From the NCBI GenBank assembly GCA_003485185.1, contig DNAS01000180.1, positions 4,546 to 19,210 of the forward strand: 14,665 nucleotides of DNA, given 5' to 3'. Shown in pieces: positions 7,707 through 13,849 of the stretch (position 1 is the first letter of the stretch; each line of letters begins with the position of its first letter). The notes beneath the pieces were generated by a model. That model had not been told where the DNA came from. It made no database searches and saw nothing but the letters and a program-made list of their open reading frames with translations. Both the position numbers and the translations under genes were made by a program. The stretch is from Phycisphaerales bacterium (GTDB lineage Bacteria > Planctomycetota > Phycisphaerae > SM23-33).

Positions 7707-7863
7707 TTCAGCATCCCGGAACACGGTGAGAATCCGTGGCGGACCCGCCGCTGTAATCGGCGAGGCGACTCACAAAGGCTAGAGCCCGACCACTGCTGGG
7801 GAACACCCCGGCGGGAAGGTTGTGTGGGACGCCGACGACCCGAGAGCCAGAAGACCTGCTGAA
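7707..7863 (+). promoter_or_regulatory. Cobalamin riboswitch leading the peptide/radical-SAM genes
   Basis: P1 is a perfect 7-bp pairing of TTCAGCA (7707-7713) with TGCTGAA (7857-7863). Inside it lie the aptamer core segments GGAACACGGTGAGAATCC, CCCGCCGCTGTAATCGG (7744-7760) and the 3' GAGAGCCAGAAGACCTGC (7842-7859). The core differs from the minus-strand copy (GCCGCTG rather than GCCACTG, and a shorter peripheral arm), so it is not a recent duplicate. It is followed by a strong terminator, so the genes downstream should be off when cobalamin is plentiful. Confidence 0.95.
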
Positions 7864-7892
7864 ACCGCTGCACCCGCGAATCCGATGGTAAA

Positions 7893-7932
7893 GGGTTCCG
7901 ATAGACGGCGTTCGTCTATCGGAGCCCTTTTT
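7893..7932 (+). terminator. Intrinsic terminator of the plus-strand riboswitch
   Basis: A 15-bp stem, 7893-7907 with 7913-7927 (one G-U pair), closes a 5-nt GCGTT loop and is followed by TTTTTGTTT. It begins 30 nt after P1 of the aptamer and ends 40 nt before the peptide start codon, the layout of a transcription-terminating OFF switch. Confidence 0.93.
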
Positions 7933-7971
7933 GTTTGCACAAGCGAAAATGCCGACAGGAAAGGAACTGGC

Positions 7972-8079
7972 ATGAAGACCAAGCAAGTCAAGAAGAACGT
8001 CATTGCGTACCGCAAAAGCTGCAAGGCCAAAGGCACAGGCCTTTCGCACTACATCCTGATGGACAAGAAGGGCAAGTAA
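7972..8079 (+). CDS. cbpA: Short Lys-rich peptide, probable RiPP precursor (CbpA-like)
   Basis: A 35-residue peptide starting MKTKQVKKNV, with about ten Lys, one Cys (C17, in RKSCKAKG), and a GTGLSHYILMD segment at residues 21-31. It has a good ribosome site (AAGGA, 6 nt before the ATG) and no signal peptide. Its TAA stop overlaps the ATG of the radical SAM gene as TAATG, so the two are translationally coupled. A tiny basic peptide immediately before a SPASM-type radical SAM enzyme is the usual arrangement of a ribosomally synthesised, post-translationally modified peptide. From memory, it matches a family called modified peptide precursor CbpA, which is also linked to cobalamin riboswitches; I could not check this. 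The modification, the mature product and its function are unknown. Candidate modified residues are C17, the Ser-His-Tyr at 25-27, and Thr22. Confidence 0.85.
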   Translation: MKTKQVKKNVIAYRKSCKAKGTGLSHYILMDKKGK

Positions 8080-9488
8080 TGGCTTCGTCCGGCCGAATTC
8101 CACAGCGTCTGGCGGCCCCTTCGCGGGGCCGCTTCGTCAATACAGGAAATGGGCCGACGTTTCAGCCTATCGCCATCGGTCATCAGGACTACGTCGCGGT
8201 CCTGGAGTCTGATACGGCCTTCTGGGCATTGGTCCGCCGCGACCGGCTGGCCGACGCGCTGTCAGGGGAACTGCCGTCCACCTATCGTAAGGCGGCGCCG
8301 AAATTCGCCGCGGAGATGCGGCAGCTTCGGTTTGGCCTGAAACCTTCAGCCGTCTATTTCAACCCCACCGAGCGGTGCAACCTCGACTGCACCTACTGTT
8401 ATATCCCCCGGAAGATGCGGCACGGCGGCCAACACATGCCGGCCGAAAAGCTGATCGAGGCCCTGGGCATCCTCAAGCGGTACTTCCGGACGACCATGCC
8501 GAGGGGCTCGCTGCCGCAGATCATCTTCCACGGGGCCGAGCCGATGCTCAACCGCGAGGCCGTCTTCGCCGGCATCGAAGAGTTCCACAAGGACTTCCGC
8601 TTCGGCGTCCAGACCAACGCGACTCTGCTGGACGACCATGCCGTCGAGTTTCTGACCTCGCGGAACGTCAGCGTCGGCGTCTCGCTGGATGCTCCGACGG
8701 CGCTCGTGGCGGACCGCACGCGCAAGAGTTGGGACGGCCAAGGCGTTTACCGCAAGGTGCTGGATGCCATGGACCGTCTCAAGGGCTATCACGGCTGGAG
8801 CGTTATCTGCACGATCTCCACGGAGAACCTGCGCCACCTCGTAAGGCTGGTAGACTTCTTGCATAGCCGGGAGGCGCCCATGTGCCTGATGAACATCCTG
8901 CGGTGCACCCTCAGGCCCTCGCGGGGGGTCAAGCCCGATGATACGACCGCGGCCGGGCATTTCCTCCAGGCGCTGGATCGGACGTGCGAACTCTATCGCC
9001 GGACCGGCCGGAAACTGCCTGTGGGCAACTTCGCCAATATCCTCTTGGCCATCATTGCGCCGACAGCGCGACGCCTGATGTGTGACATTTCGCCGTGCGG
9101 TGGGGGGCGATGCTTCTTCGCCTTGGCCCCCGACGGCGGCATGTTCCCATGCAGCGAGTTCATCGGCCTGGAGCAATTCCACGGCGGCAACCTGTTCACC
9201 GACGACATCGCCGCAGTGCTGGAGACCGATCCGTTCAAGCTTGTCACTGGGCGCAAGGTCGAGGACATTGAACCATGCAATCGCTGCGCGATACGGCATT
9301 TTTGCGGCTCGCCTTGTCCGGCGGAGGCCCACGAGATGAACGGTGGCATGAACCGCACGGGCGCGTTCTGCGAGTTCTATGAGAAGCAGGTGCGATACGC
9401 CTTTCGCGTCATCGCCGATGAAAAGGTGGATGCCTACCTGTGGGACGGCTGGCGCGAAGGCACGAAAGATAGCTTTCGTCTGGCGTAA
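8079..9488 (+). CDS. cbpB: Radical SAM/SPASM peptide-modifying enzyme (CbpB-like)
   Basis: 469 residues. The radical SAM [4Fe-4S] motif CNLDCTYCY is at residues 100-108 (C100, C104, C107), followed by the SAM-binding variant HGAEPML (usually GGEP), GVQTNATLL and VGVSLDAP. The C-terminus holds nine Cys (335, 340, 345, 358, 400, 403, 409, 413, 431), including CNRC and CGSPC, as expected for a SPASM domain with auxiliary iron-sulfur clusters. About 85 residues precede the core and could bind the precursor. The start at 8079 overlaps the peptide stop, with AAGG 7 nt upstream inside the peptide gene; a longer frame exists but runs through the peptide gene in another phase. Enzymes of this class form thioether, ether or C-C crosslinks in short peptides; which of these is made here cannot be told. 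Regulation is by the upstream cobalamin riboswitch. Confidence 0.93.
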   Translation: MASSGRIPQRLAAPSRGRFVNTGNGPTFQPIAIGHQDYVAVLESDTAFWALVRRDRLADALSGELPSTYRKAAPKFAAEMRQLRFGLKPSAVYFNPTERCNLDCTYCYIPRKMRHGGQHMPAEKLIEALGILKRYFRTTMPRGSLPQIIFHGAEPMLNREAVFAGIEEFHKDFRFGVQTNATLLDDHAVEFLTSRNVSVGVSLDAPTALVADRTRKSWDGQGVYRKVLDAMDRLKGYHGWSVICTISTENLRHLVRLVDFLHSREAPMCLMNILRCTLRPSRGVKPDDTTAAGHFLQALDRTCELYRRTGRKLPVGNFANILLAIIAPTARRLMCDISPCGGGRCFFALAPDGGMFPCSEFIGLEQFHGGNLFTDDIAAVLETDPFKLVTGRKVEDIEPCNRCAIRHFCGSPCPAEAHEMNGGMNRTGAFCEFYEKQVRYAFRVIADEKVDAYLWDGWREGTKDSFRLA

Positions 9489-9662
9489 GGCCGATGCCGG
9501 CACAAGTTGCACTCGACAGAACTGAGGCCCTATCGGGCCCAGCGGCTTTGCGAGGCGTTCACGGAAGCCGGCTTTCGACAGCCGAAGTTGTACGACGGCT
9601 GGCGGTTCCACGAGTTTGACCCTTCCGTTCCCGAAGTGCTGGTCCTCGTCGCGAAGGTTTGA
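9489..9662 (+). pseudogene. Remnant of a class I SAM-dependent methyltransferase (C-terminal tail only)
   Basis: About 57 codons in the same frame as the preceding gene, directly after its TAA and ending at TGA 9660-9662. They read RPYRAQRLCEAFTEAGFRQP, then KLYDGWRFHEF and end PEVLVLVAKV. An alpha-helix, then EAGF, then a strand ending in V(A)K is the usual C-terminal end of small class I methyltransferases. The SAM-binding glycine-rich part is absent and there is no good start codon (a TTG at 9507 is the only candidate), so I read it as a decayed gene. It may once have been a third member of the peptide operon. The fold assignment rests on a short stretch and is tentative. Confidence 0.45.
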
Positions 9663-9877
9663 TGCAGTCCTCGGTCTACCGGAGAAGTGTAGCATAATAA
9701 TGAAGGATAACCTTGAAACCGGTACGTGGGGCTAAGCACGGGGCGAGTTGTTAACCATATGTTTGCAGGTGTCGGCGACACCCGCAAGGCCGGGAATTAG
9801 CGATAAGACCAGGAATGCTCGAAATCGTAATCCCTTCTTGCACAAGAGTATGTGGGATTATGCTGAAATGCGTATTT
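9663..9877 (+). other. Non-coding stretch, more AT-rich than its flanks
   Basis: No gene is supported here. It is richer in A and T than the flanking genes. The only structure I see is a small perfect hairpin, GGTGTC-GGC-GACACC at 9768-9782, without a T-tract. The stretch ends abruptly at the tRNA remnant. Confidence 0.5.
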
Positions 9878-9921
9878 TGACTCTGGATCAGTTAGTCTAG
9901 GTTCGAATCCTAGATCCCCAG
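9878..9921 (+). pseudogene. tRNA-Gln(CTG) 3' portion (anticodon arm to discriminator base)
   Basis: The anticodon loop CTCTGGA (9881-9887) has CTG at 9883-9885. It is followed by the 3' anticodon stem TCAGT, a 4-nt variable loop TAGT, and a perfect T-arm: CTAGG / TTCGAAT / CCTAG at 9897-9913. Then come the acceptor strand ATCCCCA (9914-9920) and G at 9921. No CCA is encoded. The 5' half is missing: the expected TGGGGAT acceptor strand and D-arm are not found upstream, and the 5' anticodon stem reads TTTGA, where ACTGA would pair. It cannot be a working tRNA. The break inside the anticodon arm is what integration of a mobile element at a tRNA leaves behind. Confidence 0.8.
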
Positions 9922-9927
9922 TGTCGA

Positions 9928-9954
9928 ATAAGCCCCGCTTATGGCGGGGCTTAT
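9928..9954 (+). terminator. Hairpin terminator after the tRNA remnant
   Basis: An 11-bp perfect stem, ATAAGCCCCGC with GCGGGGCTTAT, closes a TTATG loop 6 nt after the end of the tRNA sequence. It is followed by only a weak T-rich tail (ATTTGC). Probably the original terminator of the tRNA gene; being nearly symmetric it could also work on the other strand. Confidence 0.75.
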
Positions 9955-10107
9955 ATTTGCACCGTGTCAAGTCCATTCGGTTCGCGGTTCCCCTCATTTG
10001 CCCGCTCCCAAGGTCAGGCGACTCGAAGCATGTCCAGGAAACTGGGAGAAAAAGGGCGTAATTGCCCTGAAAACGGGAGAGAACCCCATATCCTTTCCAT
10101 TTTCGGC

Positions 10108-10136
10108 TTGACAGATGAGGGAATCGGGGTTAAAGT
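10108..10136 (+). promoter_or_regulatory. Promoter for the LacI-family regulator gene
   Basis: Perfect -35 TTGACA at 10108-10113, 17-nt spacer, -10-like TAAAGT at 10131-10136. This puts the start about 60 nt before the ATG at 10203. Apart from this and the overlapping inverted repeat, the 9955-10202 stretch shows no gene. Confidence 0.55.
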
Positions 10137-10146
10137 TCACGTTAAC
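10129..10146. promoter_or_regulatory. Possible LacI-family operator overlapping the -10 box
   Basis: Inverted repeat GTTAA-N8-TTAAC (10129-10133 and 10142-10146), 18 bp in all, covering the proposed -10 box. Size, symmetry and position suit autoregulation by the downstream LacI-type protein. Inference only; there is no binding evidence. Confidence 0.35.
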
Positions 10147-10202
10147 AATTCGGCATCTCGTTTAGGACGGAACAAGACTTTCAGTTTCATTCGAAGGGCG
10201 AA

Positions 10203-11273
10203 ATGGAACTCGGACCGACCATTGTGGATGTTGCTCGAACCGCCGGAGTCAGTCACATGACGGTCTCCCGCGTCTTTTCCGGCGGCGGTCCGGTATCGGA
10301 GGCCACCCGGCAGAAGGTCCTGGCGGCTGCCGAGTCGCTGGCGTATCGTCCCAATGCCCTGGCGAGCGGATTGCGGGGGGGCAGGACCCGCTCGGTGGCA
10401 ATTGTCTGGCCGTTCGTGGACCCGTGGACGGGGGACACGGAGATCGGTTTGTGGGTCATGCAGCGGTTACAGACCCAGGGGCTGGTCACCTACCAAGCCC
10501 AGCACTGGCCCGCGGCATCGCGGATGTGTTCCGTCCTGGACAACCTGATTCATCGGCGCGTGGATGGACTGGTGTTGTTCGCCACGCCCGAACAACTAGG
10601 GCATAATTCGATCCGCCGACGGCTTCAGCGAATCCGCGCGGTGACGGCCGTCACGTATGCGCCGGTGGACGATTTCCCGGGCGACCAGGTGATTCACGAC
10701 CGCAACGGCGCCGTCGTCGAGGTGGCGGACCACTTGGCGGCCATCGGGCGGAAGCGTCCGGCGATGATGATCTCGCTGGAAGTGCGGTCCAATCATTCCA
10801 AGCGAGAGGCGTTCCTGGAGGCCTGCCGGCGACGGAACATCGCGGATCATCCGCATTCGCTGATCGAGATGCCTCCTCCGCTGGTGACGGTGGAAGATCC
10901 GTTTTCCTCCGACGCCGACCGCTATCAGCAAACGCTGGAGAATCATTTTCCGCCCGCCCGGCCCGTCGACGTGGACGCGATTTTCACGTTCAACGACACG
11001 GGCGCGATGGTGACCTCCCGCTGGCTGGAGCAGCGCGGGTTGCGCGTTCCGGACGACGTCGCGGTCATCGGGTTCAACGACACGGACGCGGCGGCGCTGT
11101 GGAATCCTCCTCTGGCCAGCGGCGACCGCCGCCGCAAAGAGGTGGCCCATCTCGTGGAGCAGTTTGTCATGGAGCGGTTGTCCAGGCCGGAACTTCCGCT
11201 GCGGCAGCAGACCCTGTCCATGCGGTTCATCTGGAGGGCCTCGGCCGGCGGGCGCGGCAACGGTCTGCGCTGA
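10203..11273 (+). CDS. LacI-family transcriptional regulator
   Basis: 356 residues. The N-terminal LacI helix-turn-helix starts TIVDVARTAGVSHMTVSRVF at residues 6-25, followed by VSEATRQKVLAAAESLAYRPN and the hinge ALASGLRGGRTRSVAIV. The rest is a periplasmic-binding-protein-like effector domain: RRVDGLVLFATPEQL, HDRNGAVVEVADHLAAIGRKRPAMM, DAIFTFNDTGAMVTSRWLEQRGLRVPDDVAVIGFNDTDAA, NPPLASGD. These usually bind a sugar or related ligand; the ligand here cannot be named. The ATG has AAGG 5 nt upstream. It lies just ahead of the PEP-CTERM and prepilin-like genes on the same strand, so it probably controls them, itself, or a carbohydrate locus to the right. Confidence 0.94.
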   Translation: MELGPTIVDVARTAGVSHMTVSRVFSGGGPVSEATRQKVLAAAESLAYRPNALASGLRGGRTRSVAIVWPFVDPWTGDTEIGLWVMQRLQTQGLVTYQAQHWPAASRMCSVLDNLIHRRVDGLVLFATPEQLGHNSIRRRLQRIRAVTAVTYAPVDDFPGDQVIHDRNGAVVEVADHLAAIGRKRPAMMISLEVRSNHSKREAFLEACRRRNIADHPHSLIEMPPPLVTVEDPFSSDADRYQQTLENHFPPARPVDVDAIFTFNDTGAMVTSRWLEQRGLRVPDDVAVIGFNDTDAAALWNPPLASGDRRRKEVAHLVEQFVMERLSRPELPLRQQTLSMRFIWRASAGGRGNGLR

Positions 11274-11310
11274 ACCGGCACCAACGAAAGCACAGAGCGG
11301 AAGGAATCGG

Positions 11311-11327
11311 CGTGACGAATGTTCACG
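11311..11327. promoter_or_regulatory. Inverted repeat upstream of the first PEP-CTERM gene
   Basis: CGTGA-N7-TCACG. The right part reads GTTCACG, a 7-mer also found inside the proposed lacI operator (10135-10141). A possible binding site of the neighbouring regulator; weak evidence. Confidence 0.25.
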
Positions 11328-11429
11328 ATCACAAAGCGGAATCGCGCCGGACGGAATGAAGGCAGGAAGGAGAGAATATTGCGGAAGGTATCGAAAGACG
11401 CTCGGAACGTTACGGAAGGAGAAATGGAG

Positions 11430-12320
11430 ATGAGGAAAAACCAACGAACAGGAATCGTTACGGGAATCGTGGGCGTGCTGGCGCTCGTGCTGGCCTTCGG
11501 GTCGGCGCAGGGCGCGGTCCTCACGGACCCGACCATGGCGACGGGCTCCGGCGCGTTTGATCCGACGGGTTCGCAGGATGTGGACGTGACCGCCACAGGC
11601 GCGGCGTCCATGGCGGCCCTGGAGGCCATTCCCGGATTCGGCGTGGTCTACGACTGGACGGGGCTCAACGCGGGCAAGACCTCCTATCGGTCCTCGAGCC
11701 CCAAGTACGCGCACCATTACAACTACCTCGATTTCAGCGACACCAGCAAGGCGGACGTGTCGTTCGAGGCCCAGAGCTCGTGGGCGCTGACGTCCAACGT
11801 GGAGGCCTCGAGCACCAGCTACAGCACGTCCGGCTCGAGCCATCTGAAGTTCAACGACGATGAAAGCGCCAGCGTGGGCTCCCCTCGAACGCTGAACTTC
11901 GAGATCCAGTTCGGCACGTTCACGTATGACCACAGCGCGGACGGCTACACCGACAACAACGCGCTGGCGGATTCCCTGAACAATGACAAGACGGCCCGGG
12001 CGGCAGGATTCGTCATCACGGGCCTGCTGAGCGGCGCGTCGGCGACGGTCACGTTCTACGGCGCCGACGACGCGACCGTGCTGTCGCAGCAGACGGTTTC
12101 CGGCGACAACACCCTGAAGGACGCCTTCTTCGGATATGACACCGGCGCGACGGTTCCCGCGGACGGCATCTCGAAAATCCGGGTGTCGATCACGCGAACC
12201 AGCAGCGCGCACAAGTACTTTGGACTCGACGATTTCGGTTTCGTGACCGTTCCCGAACCGGCGACGATGTGCCTGCTGGCGGTGGGCGGCGCGGCGTGTC
12301 TTTTCCGCAGGAAAAAGTAG
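11430..12320 (+). CDS. Exported PEP-CTERM protein of unknown function
   Basis: 296 residues. A signal peptide opens MRKNQRTGIVTGIVGVLALVL and ends near AQGA (about residue 29). The body is rich in Ser, Thr, Ala and Asp, with no domain I recognise. It ends VPEPATMCLLAVGGAACLFRRKK: a PEP motif, a hydrophobic segment and a basic tail, the sorting signal handled by exosortase systems. The second of two close ATGs (11424, 11430) is chosen because AGGAG lies 8 nt before it. The gene is preceded by about 155 bp of non-coding DNA after lacI that contains an inverted repeat CGTGA-N7-TCACG at 11311-11327. A role in the outer surface or extracellular matrix is inferred from the tag only. No exosortase gene is in the window. 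Confidence 0.88.
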   Translation: MRKNQRTGIVTGIVGVLALVLAFGSAQGAVLTDPTMATGSGAFDPTGSQDVDVTATGAASMAALEAIPGFGVVYDWTGLNAGKTSYRSSSPKYAHHYNYLDFSDTSKADVSFEAQSSWALTSNVEASSTSYSTSGSSHLKFNDDESASVGSPRTLNFEIQFGTFTYDHSADGYTDNNALADSLNNDKTARAAGFVITGLLSGASATVTFYGADDATVLSQQTVSGDNTLKDAFFGYDTGATVPADGISKIRVSITRTSSAHKYFGLDDFGFVTVPEPATMCLLAVGGAACLFRRKK

Positions 12321-12334
12321 GAGTGTGCGAACCA

Positions 12335-12352
12335 CGAAATCCAATGATTTCG
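12335..12352 (+). other. Short hairpin between the two PEP-CTERM genes
   Basis: CGAAATC-CAAT-GATTTCG, a 7-bp perfect stem 15 nt after the stop of the first gene. There is no T-tract after it, so it is at best a weak terminator or an RNA-stability element. Confidence 0.3.
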
Positions 12353-12422
12353 AGACTCGCTCAAGAATAAGGGATTCATTTTCGTGAACGCCGTCAACAG
12401 AGGGACACAAGGAGAACATGCG

Positions 12423-13766
12423 ATGAAAAGTCTTCTGAACGTGGCGGTTGCAGCGGTGGTGCTCGGCGCCCTGGCCGCAAGCGCGCATGCGACGGCGTAT
12501 ACGTGGGACAACGGCGGCGGGACGGGAAACTACTGGGGCGATCCCCTCGAATGGAACCTGGATAACGGTTTTCCCAACTCCAATGTAGACACGGCAACAT
12601 TCAGCGCCAGCGCCACGGTGAATTTTGCGGACAGCAGCGGAGTGGACAGTTCCTTCACGCTCAAATCGCTGGCTTTCACCTCGGCAAGCGCCGGAAGCTT
12701 TCAACTCCAGAACGTTTCCGGTGGGACCGGAAAGCTGATCTTCGAAAGCGACACCGGAACGGCGTCCATCACGACCACCAGGAACGGTGGAAAAACCAAC
12801 AACTGGAACGTCGGAATCCAGCTCAACAGCAATCTCTCCGTGAGAGCCTCGGCCGGCGAGGGCGTCCGATTCAACCGGGCAATCACCAGCGGAGTGGCGG
12901 GCACCGGATTGACGATTTCAGGACAAGTCAACGGCAGCGGCAGCAGCATCGCCGTCAGCTACATGAACGCAGCCGCCAGCTATTCGGGCGCCACCACCAT
13001 CGCCGGCAGCAGCAACACCAGCAACGGAAACGGCGGCGGAAAGCTCCAGCTTGGCGTGGACAACGCCTTGCCCGTGGGAACCATTCTGACTGTTGCTCCC
13101 AGCGCCGTCAGCGGGTCCACCGCCCAGGGCGGCGAACTGAAGCTCGCCGGTTTCGACCAGGAAGTGGGCGGTCTGTCCGGCGGCACTCACGCAACGGCCG
13201 TCGGCAAGATCACCAGCACCGCCGCGGCGACGTTCACGATCAACAACGCCTCCGACTACGACTTCGCCGGGGACATCGGCGGCACGACGGGGGCGCCCAT
13301 TTCCCTGGTCAAGAAGGGCGCCGGAACGCAGACGCTGTCGGGCGTCAACAACTACACCGGGAACACCACGGTCGAGGCCGGGACGCTGACCCTGGCGAGC
13401 ACCGGCGGATTGAGCTTCGTCATCGGCGCCAGCGGCGTCAACAACCAGATCACCGGCGACGGCGCCGGGCAGACGGTGAACCTGGACGGCGCATTCACTT
13501 TCGACCTGACCGGCGCGGGCACGACTGTCGGCGACAGCTGGACGATCGTGGATTACGCGGGCCTGGCGGCCGTGAACGTCGGGGCCAGCTTCACCGTGAC
13601 CAATGCCGGCTGGACCGAAACCGCCGGTGTCTGGACCGGAACCGACACCAACGGCGCGACCTACACGTTCAGCGAAAGCACCGGCGTTCTGGCGATCATC
13701 CCCGAGCCGGCGACGATGTGCCTGCTGGCGTTGGGCGGCGTGATGTTGTTGCGGCGACGGCGGTAG
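12423..13766 (+). CDS. Exported PEP-CTERM protein with autotransporter-type beta-strand repeat
   Basis: 447 residues. Signal peptide MKSLLNVAVAAVVLGALAAS with cleavage near AHA-TA (about residue 24). The mature part begins YTWDNGGGTGNYW and is Gly/Ser/Thr/Asn-rich, as expected for a long parallel beta-helix. At about residues 295-322 the segment LVKKGAGTQTLSGVNNYTGN, continuing TTVEAGTL, matches the autotransporter-associated beta-strand (PATR) repeat. ATYSGATTIAG-like segments earlier (near 195) may be weaker copies. It ends IPEPATMCLLALGGVMLLRRRR, a PEP-CTERM signal. GGAG lies 8 nt before the ATG at 12423; an earlier in-frame start would only add residues ahead of the signal peptide. Probably secreted and anchored at the cell surface; substrate or partner unknown. 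Confidence 0.92.
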   Translation: MKSLLNVAVAAVVLGALAASAHATAYTWDNGGGTGNYWGDPLEWNLDNGFPNSNVDTATFSASATVNFADSSGVDSSFTLKSLAFTSASAGSFQLQNVSGGTGKLIFESDTGTASITTTRNGGKTNNWNVGIQLNSNLSVRASAGEGVRFNRAITSGVAGTGLTISGQVNGSGSSIAVSYMNAAASYSGATTIAGSSNTSNGNGGGKLQLGVDNALPVGTILTVAPSAVSGSTAQGGELKLAGFDQEVGGLSGGTHATAVGKITSTAAATFTINNASDYDFAGDIGGTTGAPISLVKKGAGTQTLSGVNNYTGNTTVEAGTLTLASTGGLSFVIGASGVNNQITGDGAGQTVNLDGAFTFDLTGAGTTVGDSWTIVDYAGLAAVNVGASFTVTNAGWTETAGVWTGTDTNGATYTFSESTGVLAIIPEPATMCLLALGGVMLLRRRR

Positions 13767-13784
13767 AGTGTCCTGGAATGCTCC

Positions 13785-13824
13785 GGCGCCTGTGCCGCGC
13801 GGAACGTCGTGCGGCACAGGCGCC
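13785..13824 (+). terminator. Long perfect inverted repeat after the second PEP-CTERM gene
   Basis: 14 bp of perfect pairing, GGCGCCTGTGCCGC (13785-13798) with GCGGCACAGGCGCC (13811-13824), around a 12-nt loop. No T-run follows. It lies in the 83-nt gap before the prepilin-like gene. It may be a terminator or processing structure, or an RNA hairpin that sets different levels of the secreted protein and the downstream gene. Confidence 0.5.
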
Positions 13825-13849
13825 ACCCTCAAACACAAGGGCAGCGACG

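Noticed and set aside
8346..9695. 449-codon minus-strand frame opposite the radical SAM gene
   Set aside because: Shadow of the well-supported radical SAM gene; its protein shows no family features.
9859..9921. A complete tRNA beginning at the GTGGGAT near 9852
   Set aside because: The acceptor strand would have two mismatches, no D-arm can be folded and the anticodon stem does not pair fully; only the 3' part is real.
9797..9997. Minus-strand frame of 66 codons containing LGFEPRLTDPE
   Set aside because: It is the antisense reading of the tRNA-Gln remnant and its terminator hairpin; peptides of this kind are well-known false gene calls over tRNA sequence.
9964..10260. 98-codon plus-strand frame before the LacI gene
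   Set aside because: It covers the proposed promoter and operator and runs into the LacI gene in another frame; there is no ribosome site or similarity to support it.
10596..12704. 702-codon open frame on the minus strand
   Set aside because: It lies antisense to the LacI gene and both PEP-CTERM genes, is Arg/Gly/Val-rich with no recognisable domain, and arises from the third-position GC bias of the real genes.
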